The notes under the pieces: model-generated
Told to the model about the DNA's origin: nothing
The model's database searches: none
What the model saw: only the letters and a program-made list of their open reading frames with translations
NCBI GenBank assembly: GCA_944387555.1
Contig: CALXFH010000007.1
Span: 1-64,000, forward strand
Length of the DNA: 64,000 nt
Reading direction: 5' to 3'
Source: an uncultured Clostridia bacterium
GTDB taxonomy: Bacteria; Bacillota; Clostridia; TANB77; CAG-508
Translations under genes and position numbers: made by a program
Shown: positions 17,905 through 26,850 of the stretch, one piece after another
Layout: each line of letters begins with the position of its first letter
Position numbering within the stretch: position 1 is the first letter of the stretch

Positions 17905-17930
17905 CCCAGCTAAATTTTAGCTGGGTTTTT
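17905..17930 (+). terminator. intrinsic terminator of the small gene
   Basis: A perfect 10-bp stem CCCAGCTAAA / TTTAGCTGGG is followed by TTTTT on the plus strand. Confidence 0.9.
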
Positions 17931-17946
17931 ATTGTTTTAAACTTTT

Positions 17947-18540
17947 TTATTTATTTGCAAATTTAGTAATTGCTAATCCATCTCCTACTTCTAATATTTT
18001 TGTATCTAATCTTTCGTCTTCAGTTGTTTCTTTTATATACTCTCTTAAATTTCTAACCGCTGTACGTTGTTTATGTTTATTATAATCACTTAATACATAA
18101 CCCTTATACAATATGTTATCTGCAAATATTATACCATTATCTGCTAGCATTCTAAGAGACTCTTTTAAGAAAAATGGGTATTTACCTTTTGCTGCATCAA
18201 TAAAAATAGCATCATATTTTCCTTCTAATGTAGGTAAAATCTCTACTGCATCTCCTTCATAGATATTTATTTTTCCTTCTACTTCTGCTCTTTTTATGTT
18301 TTCTTTAGCTTCTATTACCCTTTCATGTTCTCTTTCTATTGTATCAATTATTCCGTCTTCACTTAAAAACTCTGTAAAACATATTGCAGAATAACCTACT
18401 GCTGTTCCTATTTCTAGCATTCTTTTAGGTTTATTTTCTTTTAAATATTTATCTATTACCTCTAATGTATCATCCATTATTATTGGAATATGTTCTTCTA
18501 ATGCTTTTTCTTTTATTTTCTTTAATTCTTCCTTATTCAT
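17947..18540 (-). CDS. trmR: SAM-dependent O-methyltransferase, TrmR (YrrM)-like
   Basis: A class I methyltransferase of the O-methyltransferase 3 family, 197 residues. Motif I is MLEIGTAVGYSAICF (about 41-55), the acidic residue after strand 2 is in DTIERE, and the metal-binding DAAKGKYPFF and DNILYKG motifs follow. In B. subtilis TrmR methylates 5-hydroxyuridine at tRNA position 34 to methoxyuridine, next to U32 genes. The nearby U32 gene supports the same assignment, though small-molecule O-methyltransferases look alike. Confidence 0.85.
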   Translation of the reverse strand: MNKEELKKIKEKALEEHIPIIMDDTLEVIDKYLKENKPKRMLEIGTAVGYSAICFTEFLSEDGIIDTIEREHERVIEAKENIKRAEVEGKINIYEGDAVEILPTLEGKYDAIFIDAAKGKYPFFLKESLRMLADNGIIFADNILYKGYVLSDYNKHKQRTAVRNLREYIKETTEDERLDTKILEVGDGLAITKFANK

Positions 18541-18587
18541 AACATTCTCCTAAAATTTAAAATAATACTAAAAAGGAACAGGTCAAA

Positions 18588-18620
18588 TGAGACAATTAAG
18601 ACCCGTTCCCAAAATTCTCA
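18588..18620. repeat. 33-bp family B inverted-repeat element, copy 1
   Basis: Reads TGAGACA at one end and TCTCA at the other, with a GACC-GTTCCC core. On the other strand it matches the elements at 22848-22879 and 46196-46228 almost base for base. A flanking GGAACAGGTC (from 18575) can pair with GACCCGTTCC inside it. It fills the gap between trmR and typA and abuts the typA stop codon. Confidence 0.8.
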
Positions 18621-20435
18621 TTATTTTCTTCTTGCTGCTCTTTCTCTTTCTTTAGTGTCTAATATTTTCTTTCTTAATCTTATTGATTTTGGTGTTACTT
18701 CTACTAATTCATCATCTTGGATAAATTCTATTGCTTGCTCTAAGCTCATTTGGATTGGTGGAACTAATCTTAATGCTTCATCTGATCCCGATGCTCTTGT
18801 GTTTGTTAAATGTTTTTCTTTACATACATTTATACTTAAGTCTTCTCCTCTTGAGTTTAGTCCTACTATCATTCCTTCATATACATCTACACCTGGTCCT
18901 ATGAACAATTCTCCTTTATCTTGTGCATTGTATAATCCATATGTTACTGATTTTCCTGCTTCAAATGCTACTATTGTTCCTCTAACACGTGCTTGGATTT
19001 CTCCTTTATATGGTTCATATCCATTAAAGATGTGATTCATTGTTCCTTCACCTTTTGTATCTGTTAGGAATTCTGTTCTATATCCAATTAGTCCTCTTGA
19101 AGGTATTTTAAATTCTATTTTTGTATGTCCATCTTCTGCAGGTTCCATATTTGTCATTTCAGCTTTTCTTCTACCTAGTTTTTCAATTACAGTTCCAACA
19201 CTCTCATCTGGTACATTTACTACTAAGTCTTCTATTGGTTCGCATTTTTCTCCATTTATTTCTTTAAAGATAACCTTTGGACGTGATACTAATAGTTCAA
19301 ATCCTTCTCTTCTCATTGTTTCTATTAATACTGATAAATGAAGCTCTCCTCTTCCTGATACTTCAAAACTATCTGGTGAGTCTGTTTCTTTTACTCTTAA
19401 TGATACGTTTCTTTCTAGTTCTTTAAATAATCTATCTCTAATATGACGAGATGTTATAAATTGTCCTTCTCTTCCTGCAAATGGTCCATTATTTACACTA
19501 AATGTCATTGACACTGTTGGTTCATCTATATCTACAAATGGTATTTTTTCAGGATGATTTAAATCACAGATTGTATCTCCTATATTTATATTTGGTATTC
19601 CTGCAAGTTCTATTATGTCTCCTGCTTTTCCCTCTTCTACTTCTACTTTGTCTAGTCCCATATGTGTATATACTTTTGCTATTTTTCCTTGAGTTACTTT
19701 ATCTTCTTTTCCACATATTGCTACTGGCATACCTACTTTCATTGAACCACGTTCAACTCTTCCTACTGCTATTCTTCCTACATAGTCATCATAATCTATA
19801 TTTGATACAAGCATTTGTGCTGGTCCATCTTCATCACAATCTGGTGGATCTATTGTATTTATTATAGTTTCAAATAAGCAATGTAAGTTGTCGCTTTCAT
19901 CTTCCATATTCATTTTAGCAATTCCTTGTTTTGCTGATGCATATACTACTGGAAAATCTAATTGCTCATCAGATGCATCTAATTCTATAAATAGTTCTAT
20001 TACTTGGTCTACTACCTTTTCTGGTTGTGCACCTGGTCTATCTATTTTATTTATTACTACTATTGGTTTTAGTCCTAACGCTAATGATTTCTTTAAAACT
20101 TCTCTTGTTTGTGGCATTGCTCCTTCAAAGGCATCAACTAATAAAAGTACTCCATCTACTTCTTTTAGTACTCTTTCTACTTCTCCACCAAAATCAGCAT
20201 GTCCTGGCGTATCTACTATATTTATTTTTACACCATTATACATTACAGCTGTGTTTTTAGATAGGATTGTTATTCCTCTTTCTTTTTCCAAATCATTTGA
20301 GTCCATTATTCTTTCTGCTACTTGTTCATTTTCTCTAAATACATGGCTTTGTTTAAGCATTGCATCTACTAATGTTGTTTTTCCATGGTCTACGTGTGCT
20401 ATTATTGCTATATTTCTTATGTTTTTATTGTTCAT
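18621..20435 (-). CDS. typA: translational GTPase TypA/BipA
   Basis: A ribosome-binding GTPase needed for growth under stress and for large-subunit assembly. The 604 residues match the family length. G1 is AHVDHGKTT (near 14-22), G2 ERGITI, G3 DTPGHADFGGEV, G4 NKIDRP, G5 YASAKQG. Elongation-factor-like domains II, III and V follow, then the BipA-specific C-terminal domain ending in a basic tail. It has a strong promoter, and AGAGGGG precedes the ATG. Confidence 0.97.
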   Translation of the reverse strand: MNNKNIRNIAIIAHVDHGKTTLVDAMLKQSHVFRENEQVAERIMDSNDLEKERGITILSKNTAVMYNGVKINIVDTPGHADFGGEVERVLKEVDGVLLLVDAFEGAMPQTREVLKKSLALGLKPIVVINKIDRPGAQPEKVVDQVIELFIELDASDEQLDFPVVYASAKQGIAKMNMEDESDNLHCLFETIINTIDPPDCDEDGPAQMLVSNIDYDDYVGRIAVGRVERGSMKVGMPVAICGKEDKVTQGKIAKVYTHMGLDKVEVEEGKAGDIIELAGIPNINIGDTICDLNHPEKIPFVDIDEPTVSMTFSVNNGPFAGREGQFITSRHIRDRLFKELERNVSLRVKETDSPDSFEVSGRGELHLSVLIETMRREGFELLVSRPKVIFKEINGEKCEPIEDLVVNVPDESVGTVIEKLGRRKAEMTNMEPAEDGHTKIEFKIPSRGLIGYRTEFLTDTKGEGTMNHIFNGYEPYKGEIQARVRGTIVAFEAGKSVTYGLYNAQDKGELFIGPGVDVYEGMIVGLNSRGEDLSINVCKEKHLTNTRASGSDEALRLVPPIQMSLEQAIEFIQDDELVEVTPKSIRLRKKILDTKERERAARRK

Positions 20436-20505
20436 CTCTTACCCCTCTTTTTATTAAATTTTAGTCCATAATAAAAGGACTTAAAGTCTCCCTTAAATCC
20501 TTACA

Positions 20506-20534
20506 ATTATACACCTTATAACATATTTTGTCAA
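20506..20534 (-). promoter_or_regulatory. consensus sigma-A promoter of typA
   Basis: TTGACA (20529-20534), 17 bases, TATAAT (20506-20511), a perfect match. The leader of about 65 nt contains an imperfect stem built from GGATTTAAG and CTTTAAGTCC, then TTTTATT, which may attenuate transcription. Confidence 0.88.
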
Positions 20535-20557
20535 CCAGTTTTGCTTTACAATTTCTT

Positions 20558-21163
20558 TTACTTAGCAAGTTCTATTATATTGTCCATTATTTCTTTTGTT
20601 ATCTTATCTAAAACTTCTTTATCTTTTGAACCTTTATACTCACTATAATCTAAAGCTTTTCCATAATTAATAGTAAGTTTCTTAAGTTCTTTAGTTCCTC
20701 CCTTAATACCACAAGGAACTACTTTTGCTCCGCTTCTTACTGCAAAAAATGCTACACCATCTTTTACTTTTTCTCCTTTTGCTAAACCATTTCTTGTACC
20801 TTCTGGGAAAAGAGCAATACATTTTCCTTGTTTTAAATCTTTTAAAGACATCTTAATTGCTGCTATATCTTTTTCATCTCTTTTAACAGGTATTGCTTCA
20901 AATGCCCAACCAAGGAAAGCTAAAAATTTATTTTTATATAATTCTTCTTTTGCTAAAAATTTCAAATCTCTTTTAGCTGTTACAACAATTACAGGCGGGT
21001 CTATATAACTTCTATGGTTTCCACAAAAGATAACTGGTCCTTCTTTGGGAATATTTTCTACTCCATTAACTTCCATTCTATAAACTAGCTTAAACCATAT
21101 ATATAAAGCTCCTCTAACTATAAATTTAACAACTTCTTTAAATCCACTTTTTATCTTACTCAT
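20558..21163 (-). CDS. plsC: 1-acyl-sn-glycerol-3-phosphate acyltransferase
   Basis: Makes phosphatidic acid at the inner face of the membrane. The 201 residues contain the acyltransferase motifs NHRSYIDPPVI (NHx4D), the acceptor-binding FPEGTRN, and a hydrophobic N-terminal segment. The ATG follows AAGGAG, 11 bp after cmk. The order Asp23-fusion, cmk, plsC on the minus strand gives one operon. The cmk-plsC pairing is common in Clostridia and links CTP and phospholipid supply. Confidence 0.93.
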   Translation of the reverse strand: MSKIKSGFKEVVKFIVRGALYIWFKLVYRMEVNGVENIPKEGPVIFCGNHRSYIDPPVIVVTAKRDLKFLAKEELYKNKFLAFLGWAFEAIPVKRDEKDIAAIKMSLKDLKQGKCIALFPEGTRNGLAKGEKVKDGVAFFAVRSGAKVVPCGIKGGTKELKKLTINYGKALDYSEYKGSKDKEVLDKITKEIMDNIIELAK

Positions 21164-21174
21164 AATAATTCTCC

Positions 21175-21843
21175 TTATGCTCTTTTTTTATTTATTATAT
21201 TAATTATTTCATCTGCCACTTCTTCTATTGTCATATTACTAGAATCAATGTAAATAGCGTCTTCTGCTTTTTTTAATGCTCCCATTTCTCTTGTCTTATC
21301 ATCTTCATCTCTTTTTTTCATATTAGCTTCTATTTCTTCATATGACATCTTAATTCCTAATTCTTCATTTTGTTTTATTCTTCTTTTAATTCTTTCTTCT
21401 AAACTTGCATCTAAAAATATTTTAACATCTGCATGAGGAAATACATAAGTTCCTATATCTCTTCCTTCCATTATTACATCTTGATGTTCTGCTTGTTTTC
21501 TAAATATTTCATTTAATTTAAATCTTACTTCTTTTATTGAAGAAACTGTAGATACTGTTGTTGCTACATCTTTTTGCCTAACTCTAGTTGTTACATCTTC
21601 TCCATTTAAATATATTAACTCTTTATCATTTACTTTCCTAAATTCTATATTTATTTTGTCTAACAACTCTATTATTCCTTTAGTATCAGTTACAGGTATA
21701 TTATTCTTAATTGCTGCTAAAGCTACACTTCTATATGCTGCTCCTGAGCCTATATTTGTTAACCCTAGTTTTTTACTTACAATTTCAGTAATTGTTCCTT
21801 TTCCACTTCCTGCTGGTCCATCAATTGCAACTATAAAAGACAT
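21175..21843 (-). CDS. cmk: cytidylate kinase
   Basis: Phosphorylates CMP and dCMP with ATP. The 222 residues have the P-loop GPAGSGKGT (about 8-16), the CMP-binding GSGAAYRSVAL, GRDIGTYVFPHADVK and the lid segment ERIKRRIKQ. The ATG starts right after the stop codon of the upstream gene, with GGGGAGG before it, so translation is coupled. Confidence 0.95.
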   Translation of the reverse strand: MSFIVAIDGPAGSGKGTITEIVSKKLGLTNIGSGAAYRSVALAAIKNNIPVTDTKGIIELLDKINIEFRKVNDKELIYLNGEDVTTRVRQKDVATTVSTVSSIKEVRFKLNEIFRKQAEHQDVIMEGRDIGTYVFPHADVKIFLDASLEERIKRRIKQNEELGIKMSYEEIEANMKKRDEDDKTREMGALKKAEDAIYIDSSNMTIEEVADEIINIINKKRA

Positions 21844-22722
21844 CTAATTTTCCTCCCCTTCTTGTGGTACATATATGTTTTTTGCAACAACTTCTAGTTC
21901 TACCACATTCATTGCTGTTAATTTTTCTATTTCCTTTTTAGCTTTTTCTCTAAAGTCTTTTAAACCTTGTACCACATTAAAACCATAGACGATGCTTACT
22001 TCCATGTAAATTTTAGCACCTTCACCATAATTTTCTACTCTTGTTTTTAAAATTTTGTGTATTGCTGGTGTTCCACTTGCTAAATATTCTAGTATTTGTC
22101 TAAATACTAAATCTGATATTGTAAATTTTCCTAAATAACTAAAAGTAGGTCTTATTATAGACTTTTCTGATATATATGGCTTTTGTCCTTTTCCTTTTGA
22201 CTTAAATATTTGAAGTGGATCTAATAAATACCCAGAAAAATCTTTCTTTATCTCAAATGTTGGTACTGGTATTACGTGTTTTCCTTCTGTTACTCTTATT
22301 CTTCTTGCTGTTTTCATTTCTTGTTCTGTTGCTACATCTGTTATATATGTTGTATCAGACACTTCTGGAAGTCCTAAGTTTGCTGCAATTTTTTGTACCA
22401 TTCCATCAGATGTTCCAAGTATTAAGATCTTATCTGCTTTGTACTTTTTTAAAGCTTTTATTATTGGCTCCCTTTCTTTTTCTTCATAAAATAAGGCATG
22501 TCTTACTGTTGCAACCTTTGTTTCTGCTTTCTTTGCTGACTCTCCTGCAATTACTTCATTATCTTTTATAAGTAACCCATCATCTATTATAAAATTAATA
22601 TTTTTTTCACTAGCTACCATTTGTGCTCTATAGCTTTTTCCTGTCCCAGAAGGACCTACAAAAGCATATACTTTTATTTTTTTCATAAATGGTAACTTAT
22701 CTTTTATCTCATCTAATATCAT
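21844..22722 (-). CDS. P-loop ATPase fused to an Asp23/Gls24 domain
   Basis: A 292-residue protein of uncommon design. An N-terminal P-loop GPSGTGKSYRAQ (about 23-34) opens a nucleotide-binding domain with ILILGTSDGMVQKIA. From about residue 190 a region that looks like an Asp23/Gls24 envelope-stress domain follows (FTISDLVFRQILEYLASG, VEVSIVYGFNVVQGL-type pattern). Asp23 proteins sit at the membrane and are induced by wall stress. The gene is first in the operon with cmk and plsC, which suggests sensing or scaffolding tied to lipid synthesis. The exact function is unknown to me. Confidence 0.75.
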   Translation of the reverse strand: MILDEIKDKLPFMKKIKVYAFVGPSGTGKSYRAQMVASEKNINFIIDDGLLIKDNEVIAGESAKKAETKVATVRHALFYEEKEREPIIKALKKYKADKILILGTSDGMVQKIAANLGLPEVSDTTYITDVATEQEMKTARRIRVTEGKHVIPVPTFEIKKDFSGYLLDPLQIFKSKGKGQKPYISEKSIIRPTFSYLGKFTISDLVFRQILEYLASGTPAIHKILKTRVENYGEGAKIYMEVSIVYGFNVVQGLKDFREKAKKEIEKLTAMNVVELEVVAKNIYVPQEGEEN

Positions 22723-22847
22723 ATTATGCTCCTATTTTTAATATTTATTATTAATACAATTTGTATTATACCATTTTATTTTGTTATCTACAAGAAAAAT
22801 AGAGAATAATTTTGTTACGTTATATTATTTTTATGCAATAATCATTT

Positions 22848-22879
22848 TGAGACAAAAAGACCTGTCCCCATTTTTCTCA
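22848..22879. repeat. 32-bp family B inverted-repeat element, copy 2
   Basis: Runs from TGAGACA to TTCTCA with the core GACCTGTCCCC. On the opposite strand it aligns with copies at 18588-18620 and 46196-46228. It lies alone between two divergent genes. Confidence 0.8.
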
Positions 22880-22926
22880 TTTTTTCAACAAATTTTAGTT
22901 TACATATTTTCTTTTTGTAAAAAATA

Positions 22927-22935
22927 TGTTATAAT
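22927..22935 (+). promoter_or_regulatory. extended -10 promoter of the NfeD-SPFH operon
   Basis: TGTTATAAT is an extended -10. The ATG at 22970 follows AAAGGAGG. A matching -35 is not clear. Confidence 0.6.
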
Positions 22936-22969
22936 AGTAATAGTTGGTAAATAAAGGAGGATTTTCTTT

Positions 22970-23395
22970 ATGTGGTATGTGTGGTTGATATTAGCAGGTA
23001 TATTTGCAATTGGAGAGGTATTAACTACAGGCTTTTTAATCTTTTGGTTATCATTAGGATCTCTTATTGCAATGGTAGTTAGTTTCTTTATTCCTGACAT
23101 AATAGTCCAAACAACTATATTTTTAATATCTTCTGTAATATTAATACTAGCCACTAAACCATTAGTTAAGAAACTTGCTAACATAGAAACAGTTAAAACT
23201 AATGCATATTCTATAATAGGGAAAAAAGGTATAGTTACAAATGATATTAATTCCATAAATTCTACTGGTCAAGTTAAAATAGAAGGAGAACTTTGGTCAG
23301 CTATCGGTAAAGATGATATGGATATTCCAAAAGGTACAGAAGTTGAAGTAAATGAAATTAAAGGTGTTAAAGTTATTGTTACACCTATAAAATAA
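22970..23395 (+). CDS. NfeD family membrane protein
   Basis: A 141-residue partner of stomatin-like proteins. Two or three membrane helices (about 3-75) precede a C-terminal OB-fold-like NfeD domain (GKKGIVTNDINSINSTGQVKIEGELWSA). It is the short form without a ClpP-like protease domain. It is followed 57 bp later by the SPFH gene, the standard operon, and both act in ordering membrane microdomains. Confidence 0.9.
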   Translation: MWYVWLILAGIFAIGEVLTTGFLIFWLSLGSLIAMVVSFFIPDIIVQTTIFLISSVILILATKPLVKKLANIETVKTNAYSIIGKKGIVTNDINSINSTGQVKIEGELWSAIGKDDMDIPKGTEVEVNEIKGVKVIVTPIK

Positions 23396-23452
23396 GTTAT
23401 TTAATTTTTAAATATATATTAAAATTATAGTAAAAATAAAAGGAGGAAAATT

Positions 23453-24391
23453 ATGATAGTTTTAATTATATTATTAATTATCGTCTTAGTTTTAGCTGCA
23501 ATGTCTATTAAAATAGTAAAACAATCTGAAGTATACATTATAGAAAGATTAGGTAAATTTTATAAAGTTGCAGATGCTGGACTTACAATAATCATACCAT
23601 TCTTAGACCACGTAAGAAGTGTTGTAAGTTTAAAACAACAAACAATGGATATACCACCTCAAGATGTTATCACTAAAGATAACGTTACAATTACAATTGA
23701 TACAGTTGTGTTTTATCAAATAACTGATCCTGCAAAAGCAGTTTATGAAATCCAGTCTTTAAAAAAAGGTATTGAGTATTTAGCTATCACAACTATTCGT
23801 GATATTATTGGTAAAATGAACTTAGATGAAACATTTAGTTCAAGAGATGGAATTAACACTCAATTAAGAGTTGCACTTGATGAAGCAACAGACAGATGGG
23901 GTTGTAAAATTGATAGAGTTGAAATAAAAGATATTACACCTCCACCAGATGTTAAAGATGCAATGGAAAAAGAAATGAACGCAGAAAGAAATAAAAGAGC
24001 TATGATTTTAGAGTCTGAAGCTCAAAGACAATCTGCTATCACTATTGCAGAAGGTAAAAAACAAGCAGCTATATTAGAAGCTGAAGCTGATAAAGAATCT
24101 CAAATTAGAAGGGCTGCCGGTGAAGCTCAAGCTATTCGTGAAGTTGCTGAAGCTAAAGCTAAAGAAATTCAAATGGTTTATGATGCAATTAAGAAATCTA
24201 ACCCTGATGATAAACTAGTTCAATTAAAATCATTAGAAGCTTTAGAGAAAGTTGCTGATGGTGAAGCAAATAAAGTCTTTATTCCATTCGAGGCAACTAA
24301 TGCTTTAAGTTCTTTAGGAGCTATGGCAGAAGCTGTTAAAGATAATAAAAAAGAAACATCTAAAAAAACAGATAATACACCAAAAGAATAA
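23453..24391 (+). CDS. SPFH/Band 7 (stomatin/QmcA-like) protein
   Basis: A membrane-anchored microdomain scaffold of 312 residues. There is one N-terminal membrane helix (1-18) and a Band 7 domain (about 19-190: KQSEVYIIERLGKF, RTIDTVVFYQITDP-type pattern, IRDIIGKMNLDE, VEIKDITPP). An Ala/Glu-rich coiled coil follows (about 170-270), then a Lys-rich tail. AAAGGAGG precedes the ATG. It forms a two-gene operon with the NfeD protein and ends at a strong bidirectional terminator. Confidence 0.93.
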   Translation: MIVLIILLIIVLVLAAMSIKIVKQSEVYIIERLGKFYKVADAGLTIIIPFLDHVRSVVSLKQQTMDIPPQDVITKDNVTITIDTVVFYQITDPAKAVYEIQSLKKGIEYLAITTIRDIIGKMNLDETFSSRDGINTQLRVALDEATDRWGCKIDRVEIKDITPPPDVKDAMEKEMNAERNKRAMILESEAQRQSAITIAEGKKQAAILEAEADKESQIRRAAGEAQAIREVAEAKAKEIQMVYDAIKKSNPDDKLVQLKSLEALEKVADGEANKVFIPFEATNALSSLGAMAEAVKDNKKETSKKTDNTPKE

Positions 24392-24401
24392 TATTACATA
24401 T

Positions 24402-24438
24402 AAAAAGGATAAAATTTAAAATGAATTTTATCCTTTTT
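24402..24438. terminator. bidirectional terminator after the SPFH gene
   Basis: A perfect 15-bp stem AAAAAGGATAAAATT / AATTTTATCCTTTTT with a 7-base loop. It can serve both the plus-strand SPFH gene and the minus-strand phosphotransferase gene. Confidence 0.9.
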
Positions 24439-24466
24439 ATTTATAATTATAATTTAGTTTAAAACT

Positions 24467-25333
24467 TTATTTTTCCATTATTTTAACAATTAATTTTCTA
24501 AAATTTGAACAATATGGTATTGGTATATATATTCCCTCTTGTAATCTTAACATTATATCATCTAATTCTACTAGTATTGCCATCATATCTATCAAATTTT
24601 CATCTAAAGTATTATCTAATTTCTTATATTCAGAAACAACACTTTTAAATTCTTCTTCATTTCTACAAACTTCCATTTTTATAAAAGCTAAATCAAGTTC
24701 TTTTATTGCATATTGTGCTCCACCTGGGTCTACAATACATGATAGTTTATTTTCTTCATTAATTAAAATATTTTCTGGATTTAAATCATACCATATTAGT
24801 TGAGGTTTTAAATTTTTATCTATTGTATAATTTATAATATTTTGTTCTTTTTCTTTTATTAATTCTATTTCTTCTTTAGATAAATATTTTTTAAACACTC
24901 CTTCAAACCTGTTAAATTGTCCTTCTAAATATTTAATAAAACTTTGATTTCCATTAGTACAACCATCATCTGTTATCCATCCAAAATAGTCACTGTCTTT
25001 TATTGAATGAACTTTATATAACGTTTCACAAAGTTCTTTTGCAATATTTGAAATAGAAAAATTAGTTTTTAATTTTCTAATTTCTTTTAGACTTTTTGCG
25101 TTTTTATATTCTGTATATAAAACTGCTTTATCCTTTAATTCAATATATTTATAACATTTTGGAATATATTCTGTATTTGCATATTTTGATATTTTATTTA
25201 AAATATCATATTTCTTTTTAGCTTGGTAATAAGAACCTCCTTTATATTCTTGATATATAACATCCTTTCCATCTTCTTCAATAATATAAGTATTACATCT
25301 TATTCCATTAAATATTTTTCCTTTTATTTCCAT
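24467..25333 (-). CDS. APH/choline-kinase-like phosphotransferase
   Basis: A kinase-fold protein of 288 residues. The catalytic loop is WYDLNPENILI, where the usual HxDxxxxN has Tyr-Asp in place of His-Gly-Asp, and the metal-binding Asp is in CIVDPGGAQY. N-terminal strands with YQEYKGGSYYQAKKKYDIL fit the nucleotide-binding lobe. Related enzymes phosphorylate choline, sugars, amino sugars or antibiotics. It is last in a four-gene operon with an AMP ligase and an asparagine-synthase-like enzyme, so its substrate is more likely the cluster's product than an antibiotic. The ATG follows AAAAGGAG. Confidence 0.78.
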   Translation of the reverse strand: MEIKGKIFNGIRCNTYIIEEDGKDVIYQEYKGGSYYQAKKKYDILNKISKYANTEYIPKCYKYIELKDKAVLYTEYKNAKSLKEIRKLKTNFSISNIAKELCETLYKVHSIKDSDYFGWITDDGCTNGNQSFIKYLEGQFNRFEGVFKKYLSKEEIELIKEKEQNIINYTIDKNLKPQLIWYDLNPENILINEENKLSCIVDPGGAQYAIKELDLAFIKMEVCRNEEEFKSVVSEYKKLDNTLDENLIDMMAILVELDDIMLRLQEGIYIPIPYCSNFRKLIVKIMEK

Positions 25334-25361
25334 TGTTAAAATTTTCTCCTTTTATTGAATT

Positions 25362-26849
25362 TTAATCCTTTAACAATTCATTTATCTTATTTCTTTTAAT
25401 TTTTCCAGTACCTGTCGTAGGCAATTTTTCTACAACTTTTACATCATTAATGACATAATCCTTTAAATTCAAATTAATATAATCATACAAATCTTGAATT
25501 GTATAATCTTTTTTTAGTTCAGCAATAATATCAAAATATGGAAAATTTCCTACTTCATTTTTGTTTGTTTTTACATGAACTCTTTTAATTCCATCAAATT
25601 TATATAATTTGTTTTCCAATTCTCTAAATTGTTTATCAGCTTCTCCAATCATTTGTAAATCAGTATATCTTCCTGCAAAGAAATAATATCCATCTTCATC
25701 TCTTTTTACAACATCATTTGTATTAAACCATCCATCCTCAGTTAAATTTTCCGTATCTTTCAAGTCTACATTCACATATCCTTTAAATACCATTGGGCCT
25801 TTTATCCACAATAGTCCCCACATTCCGTTCGATAATTCATTTCCGTTCAAATCTAAAATTTTACATTCTGTATTTGATACACATTTTCCCAAACTTCCAA
25901 CTTTTCTTTCTGCAGCTGAATAATTAAAATGTGTTAATGAAGTAGTTTCTGTTAAGCCATATCCTTCTGTAATAACTGCTCCTGTCATTTTTTCAAATTT
26001 TTTTATACACTCAATTGGTAAAGAATCTCCTCCACTGTCACATACTTTCAAGTTTTCTAATTTATGTAAACTGTTACTATTATTAATTATATCTATATAC
26101 ATATATGGTGAACCCGGAAAAATCTCTGGTTTTAATTTTTCATTTATTTCTAAGAAAATTTTTAAATTCCATTCTTTCATTATCAATACAATTGCACCTG
26201 CTGCAATGCAATTGGTTAAGCATGCGAACATTGCATAATTATGCCATAATGGTAATACAGTAATACATCTATATTTTTTCTTCATTTTGTAAACCTTGTT
26301 ATATTCTTCAGAAACAAATGAAACATTTTTAAAAGTTGTCTCAACAGGTTTAGAAAACTTACCGCTTGTTCCACTTGTATAAGAAATTAACATTATATCC
26401 TCAAAATCATGGTTTATTTTTTCTACTTCCAAATTATTTGAATAGTCATCAAAATTAATCTCATTATAATTTATTATCTCTTTTATATTACTTTTATTCA
26501 GTATTTCTTCATATTCATCCTCTGATATTATTAATTTCAAGTTATTAACTTTTATTATATAATTTAGTTCATCTAATGAAACTTTAGTATTAATAGCAAC
26601 TATTATCTTATCATTTAAGACTAGACTATAAAAAGAATTTACAAATCCTAAACTATTATTCATTAATATTCCAACTTTTTTTCCATAATTATTCATTTTG
26701 TTGTTTTTATTTATATAGTTTGTAAATTTTATTACATCACAACTTTTCAGTTTTTTTATTTCTAATCCTTTTTCATAATCAGCATATTCAGCAATAATTG
26801 AATTTTTATCTTCAATGTTTCTATACATATATTCTATTATATTTTTCAT
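25362..26849 (-). CDS. AMP-forming ligase of the ANL superfamily
   Basis: Activates a carboxylic acid as acyl-adenylate, perhaps then as a thioester or amide. About 495 residues. The P-loop is SYTSGTSGKFSKPVE, the adenylate motif is TEGYGLTETT, and the hinge and later motifs are FFAGRYTDLQM and the catalytic Lys in LPTTGTGKIKRN. The closest feel is acyl-CoA synthetase. No carrier protein gene is nearby. The ATG at 26849 follows GGAGG and lies one base after the stop of the asparagine-synthase-like gene, so the two are coupled. Confidence 0.85.
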   Translation of the reverse strand: MKNIIEYMYRNIEDKNSIIAEYADYEKGLEIKKLKSCDVIKFTNYINKNNKMNNYGKKVGILMNNSLGFVNSFYSLVLNDKIIVAINTKVSLDELNYIIKVNNLKLIISEDEYEEILNKSNIKEIINYNEINFDDYSNNLEVEKINHDFEDIMLISYTSGTSGKFSKPVETTFKNVSFVSEEYNKVYKMKKKYRCITVLPLWHNYAMFACLTNCIAAGAIVLIMKEWNLKIFLEINEKLKPEIFPGSPYMYIDIINNSNSLHKLENLKVCDSGGDSLPIECIKKFEKMTGAVITEGYGLTETTSLTHFNYSAAERKVGSLGKCVSNTECKILDLNGNELSNGMWGLLWIKGPMVFKGYVNVDLKDTENLTEDGWFNTNDVVKRDEDGYYFFAGRYTDLQMIGEADKQFRELENKLYKFDGIKRVHVKTNKNEVGNFPYFDIIAELKKDYTIQDLYDYINLNLKDYVINDVKVVEKLPTTGTGKIKRNKINELLKD

Positions 26850-26850
26850 T

